NCBI GenBank assembly: GCA_944380765.1
Contig: CALWIO010000001.1
Location: 152,077 to 216,076, forward strand
Length of the DNA stretch: 64,000 bases
Direction: 5' to 3'
DNA from: an uncultured Clostridia bacterium
Lineage (GTDB): Bacteria > Bacillota > Clostridia > Oscillospirales > Acutalibacteraceae
Part shown: piece by piece, positions 61,916 through 64,000 of the stretch
Layout of the letters: the number at the start of each line of letters is the position of its first letter
Numbering within the stretch: the first letter of the stretch is position 1
Notes under the pieces: generated by a model
The model's input: the letters and a program-made list of their open reading frames with translations, nothing else
Databases searched by the model: none
What the model was told of the DNA's origin: nothing
Made by a program: the position numbers and the translations under genes

Positions 61916-64000
61916 TTATTCTTCTTTTTTTGATTTTTTCCTTCTGACGGCGATAATGACTGCGGCGGCAAGAGCCAGGGGAACTACCGAAACCGCTGCC
62001 GCTGACGCCGAGGTGTCAGGTATGGGTATTATCTCTCCGCTCTGTGAAGAGTCGCCGGAATTTCCGGTCTGTCCCTGCGAGTCATTGCCAGAGTTCTGGC
62101 CATCGCCGGGAACGCTTGCCGGAGTGTTGTCGATTGTAAACGAAATCTCAAACTCTTCGCTTTCTATTCCGGAATTTGAAATCGCCCGGAACCGGTAAGA
62201 ATATGCGCCGTCCTCTTCTACCGTAAGAGTAGAGGAATCCATATCAATCCACTCGCCGCCGTTGAGGCTGTACTGATATTTTTCAATATCCGAGGCTGCC
62301 TGCGCGTCAAGGTTGATTACAACGCTTCCGCTAACGGTGTCGCCGTCTTTAACATTCGTACTGCCGGCGGCAATATCGGCGTCAATGACGGGGGCGGTCG
62401 CGTCAACTATAAGCATACCGCTTGTGAATATTTCGGAAACATTGCCCGCCTTATCGGTTACTCTGACCTCGATATAACCCATAAAGCCGTCGCCGATAAC
62501 GGGTTTGTTTTCCGCGTCATAATCTCTCCACAAGCCGTCAAATCCGACTTTCGCGAGTATGCCCTCGGTATTGACTGCGCGGTACTCGATTTTTTCAATG
62601 CCGGAAACTCCGCTGTCCGCCGCCGATATGGCAACCGCAACTTCGCTGCCGTAAACGGACACGCCGTCAATTACTCCGGCGGGGACGGGAAGCTCCACCT
62701 TAATATTCGCCGGCGCTTCGCGGTCGATGGTGGTGACCTTGAACACCTTGCGGGCGCTGTTGCCGTTGTTTAAGGTTATCTCGAACTCATAGTCGCCGTT
62801 CTCGGCTGCCGTGAAGCTGTCGCCTTCAAGAGCTTCTCCGTTTACCGTTACGCTCTTTACGCCCGATATGCCGGTACTGCCGGTTGTTACGCTGAGAATT
62901 ACATTTTCGTTTGTGTATTCTTCGCTCTCGGCGGTTACCTCGATTGTCGGCACCGCTTTGTCTACCATTATCTTTACGCTTTCGCTCTCAGCGCTCTCGC
63001 TGCCTGCCGCGTTGACCGCCTTGAACCTGTACTCCGCGTTTACGGCTTCGCTTACCGTGAGCGTGTTGCCGTTCATCTCTGTCCAGCCGTCGCCGTTATC
63101 GTAATAGTAAGTTACTCCCGACTCGCAGTTTACTGCCGAAAGCACGATTACCACATCGTTTACCGTCCATTCGCCGGTTACTCCTATTACCTGAGTCTTA
63201 ACTTCGGGCACGCCTTTTTCGCACTTGGTAATTACTGCCGCTGTGCCGCTTTCAAGTCCCGAATTGGACTGAGCCTTGAACTCGTATTTATGAAGTCCCT
63301 CTTCGGCGGTTATGCTCTCGCCTGTCATCTTTATCCAGTCGCCGCCGTCAACACGGTACATATACGCGTATATATCCGAGAAAGCTGTGGCGCCCGGTGT
63401 AAGAACTATATCTTCCGACACATAGCTGCCGTCATATTCTTTTCCGTTCACTTCGGCTGTTACCTTAATATCCTCGGGAGCTTTTGTATCCACTACAAAG
63501 CCCTTGGAGCTTACAGCCGCCGAAACATTGCCCGCTTCGTCGGTGGCTCTGGCTTCAACATAACCCTTGAATTCTGTTTCGATACAGGGTTTGTTATCCT
63601 CGTCATACTGAGCCCAGTCGCTTACCGCATTTGAGTTTTCGTCAAGAAGCCTGTACTCTATATTTTTAAGTCCTGAGGCTCCCGTATCATTGGCGGTTAT
63701 GGTTATCTCGGTCTTTTCGTTAAAGAACAGTCCGAAAGTTATGGTATTGATAAATCTTGCGAAGCCGCCCGTGTTTTTGTGCTCCATTGAAATATCGGTT
63801 ATCTGCGGAGCGCTGTAATCAAAGCTTTCTACTGTCAGCACCTGTGTTGTGCTCTTTGAGTTATTGGCTGTTACGGTTACGGTATATTTGCCGTTTTGAG
63901 TCACCTTGAAGCTCATGCTGTCGGTTATATCCTCGCCGTTTACGGTTACGCTCTTTATTCCCGATATGCCCGCCTGAGCGTTTACGGTTGCCGTGCGCGC
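61916..64000 (-). CDS. Large surface protein with Ig-like repeats and C-terminal anchor, 5' end outside the window
   Basis: 695 residues are visible and the frame is open to the window edge. Modules of about 80-100 residues alternate: KSVTVNGE-type domains (near the edge and again around 62800-62900), IEYR..DE..GNVS domains ending in VDTKAP or VDATAP, and WIKM/WTEMNGNTLTVSEA domains ending in YRFKA. These are bacterial Ig-like folds. The C-terminus has a Ser/Gly/Gln linker, IPDTSA, a hydrophobic stretch and RRKKSKKEE, the layout of a sortase signal with a non-standard motif. The protein probably projects from the cell wall as an adhesin or enzyme stalk; the functional head would be outside this window. 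Confidence 0.82.
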   Translation of the reverse strand, partial: ARTATVNAQAGISGIKSVTVNGEDITDSMSFKVTQNGKYTVTVTANNSKSTTQVLTVESFDYSAPQITDISMEHKNTGGFARFINTITFGLFFNEKTEITITANDTGASGLKNIEYRLLDENSNAVSDWAQYDEDNKPCIETEFKGYVEARATDEAGNVSAAVSSKGFVVDTKAPEDIKVTAEVNGKEYDGSYVSEDIVLTPGATAFSDIYAYMYRVDGGDWIKMTGESITAEEGLHKYEFKAQSNSGLESGTAAVITKCEKGVPEVKTQVIGVTGEWTVNDVVIVLSAVNCESGVTYYYDNGDGWTEMNGNTLTVSEAVNAEYRFKAVNAAGSESAESESVKIMVDKAVPTIEVTAESEEYTNENVILSVTTGSTGISGVKSVTVNGEALEGDSFTAAENGDYEFEITLNNGNSARKVFKVTTIDREAPANIKVELPVPAGVIDGVSVYGSEVAVAISAADSGVSGIEKIEYRAVNTEGILAKVGFDGLWRDYDAENKPVIGDGFMGYIEVRVTDKAGNVSEIFTSGMLIVDATAPVIDADIAAGSTNVKDGDTVSGSVVINLDAQAASDIEKYQYSLNGGEWIDMDSSTLTVEEDGAYSYRFRAISNSGIESEEFEISFTIDNTPASVPGDGQNSGNDSQGQTGNSGDSSQSGEIIPIPDTSASAAAVSVVPLALAAAVIIAVRRKKSKKEE

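Noticed and set aside
1..64000. CRISPR arrays, tRNA or rRNA genes, insertion sequences, integrases
   Set aside because: No regularly spaced repeats, cloverleaf-like sequences, rRNA segments, transposase or recombinase frames were found on either strand by reading.

Overview
The window looks like a chromosomal segment of an endospore-forming, probably gut-dwelling member of the Clostridia (Bacillota), perhaps Oscillospirales. The evidence is a SpoVT-type sporulation regulator, Gram-positive style ribosome binding sites (GGAGG/AAGGAG) and sigma-A promoters, U-tracted hairpin terminators, a polA-rimI-tsaD gene set, a pst-phoU-phoPR locus, and sortase/TM-anchored surface proteins. The taxon is an inference; no rRNA or tRNA gene is present. 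About 63 protein genes are supported, mostly on the minus strand in short operons.

Layout. 1-2.4 kb: end of a DapA/NanA-family aldolase and a membrane-anchored parvulin foldase. 2.4-7.3 kb: minus-strand genes for a MATE exporter, ComEC-like MBL hydrolase, HAD phosphatase, GtrA protein and metallophosphoesterase. 7.4-9.1 kb: a low-GC two-gene insert (secreted zinc phospholipase C plus a membrane protein) bounded by 74-bp direct repeats that carry a terminator. 9-15.5 kb: GTP-type PEP carboxykinase, then polA, an LMW-phosphatase/RimI fusion and tsaD. 15.6-19.7 kb: polyamine ABC transporter potABCD. 19.8-21 kb: GDPD and YbaK. 21.1-29.3 kb: a full myo-inositol catabolic operon, iolJ-C-B-D-E-A-G. 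29.4-31 kb: two paired membrane proteins (DUF5058-like). 31-32 kb: cysK. 32-38.4 kb: pstSCAB-phoU-phoP-phoR. 38.5-43 kb: an AraC regulator divergent from a secreted phosphoesterase and a GH16 enzyme, then a GH43-like protein. 43.1-46.5 kb: fba, a protein resembling a twin P-loop ATPase that has lost both P-loops, and rpsF-ssb-rpsR. 46.5-51 kb: an O-antigen-ligase-like polymerase and an XRE-regulated ABC exporter operon. 51-57 kb: zinc-ribbon protein, calcium-type P-ATPase with a long structured leader, an iron alcohol dehydrogenase with an internal deletion, an LMW phosphatase and a flavin oxidase-like protein. 57.1-59.9 kb: an AT-rich island with an Rhs C-terminal remnant and three unknown proteins. 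60-64 kb: spoVT and two surface proteins, the last cut by the window edge.

How the parts fit: inositol degradation feeds triose phosphate (IolJ) and acyl-CoA (IolA) into central metabolism, where fba and pckG also act. The pst/pho genes handle phosphate, and phosphate could also be released by the GDPD, phospholipase C and phosphoesterases seen here. No complete unknown defence or mobile system is evident. The most unusual items are the repeat-bounded phospholipase insert with its duplicated start site, the structured leader of the calcium ATPase, the phosphatase-RimI fusion, the apparent P-loop-less ATPase relative, and the Rhs remnant island.
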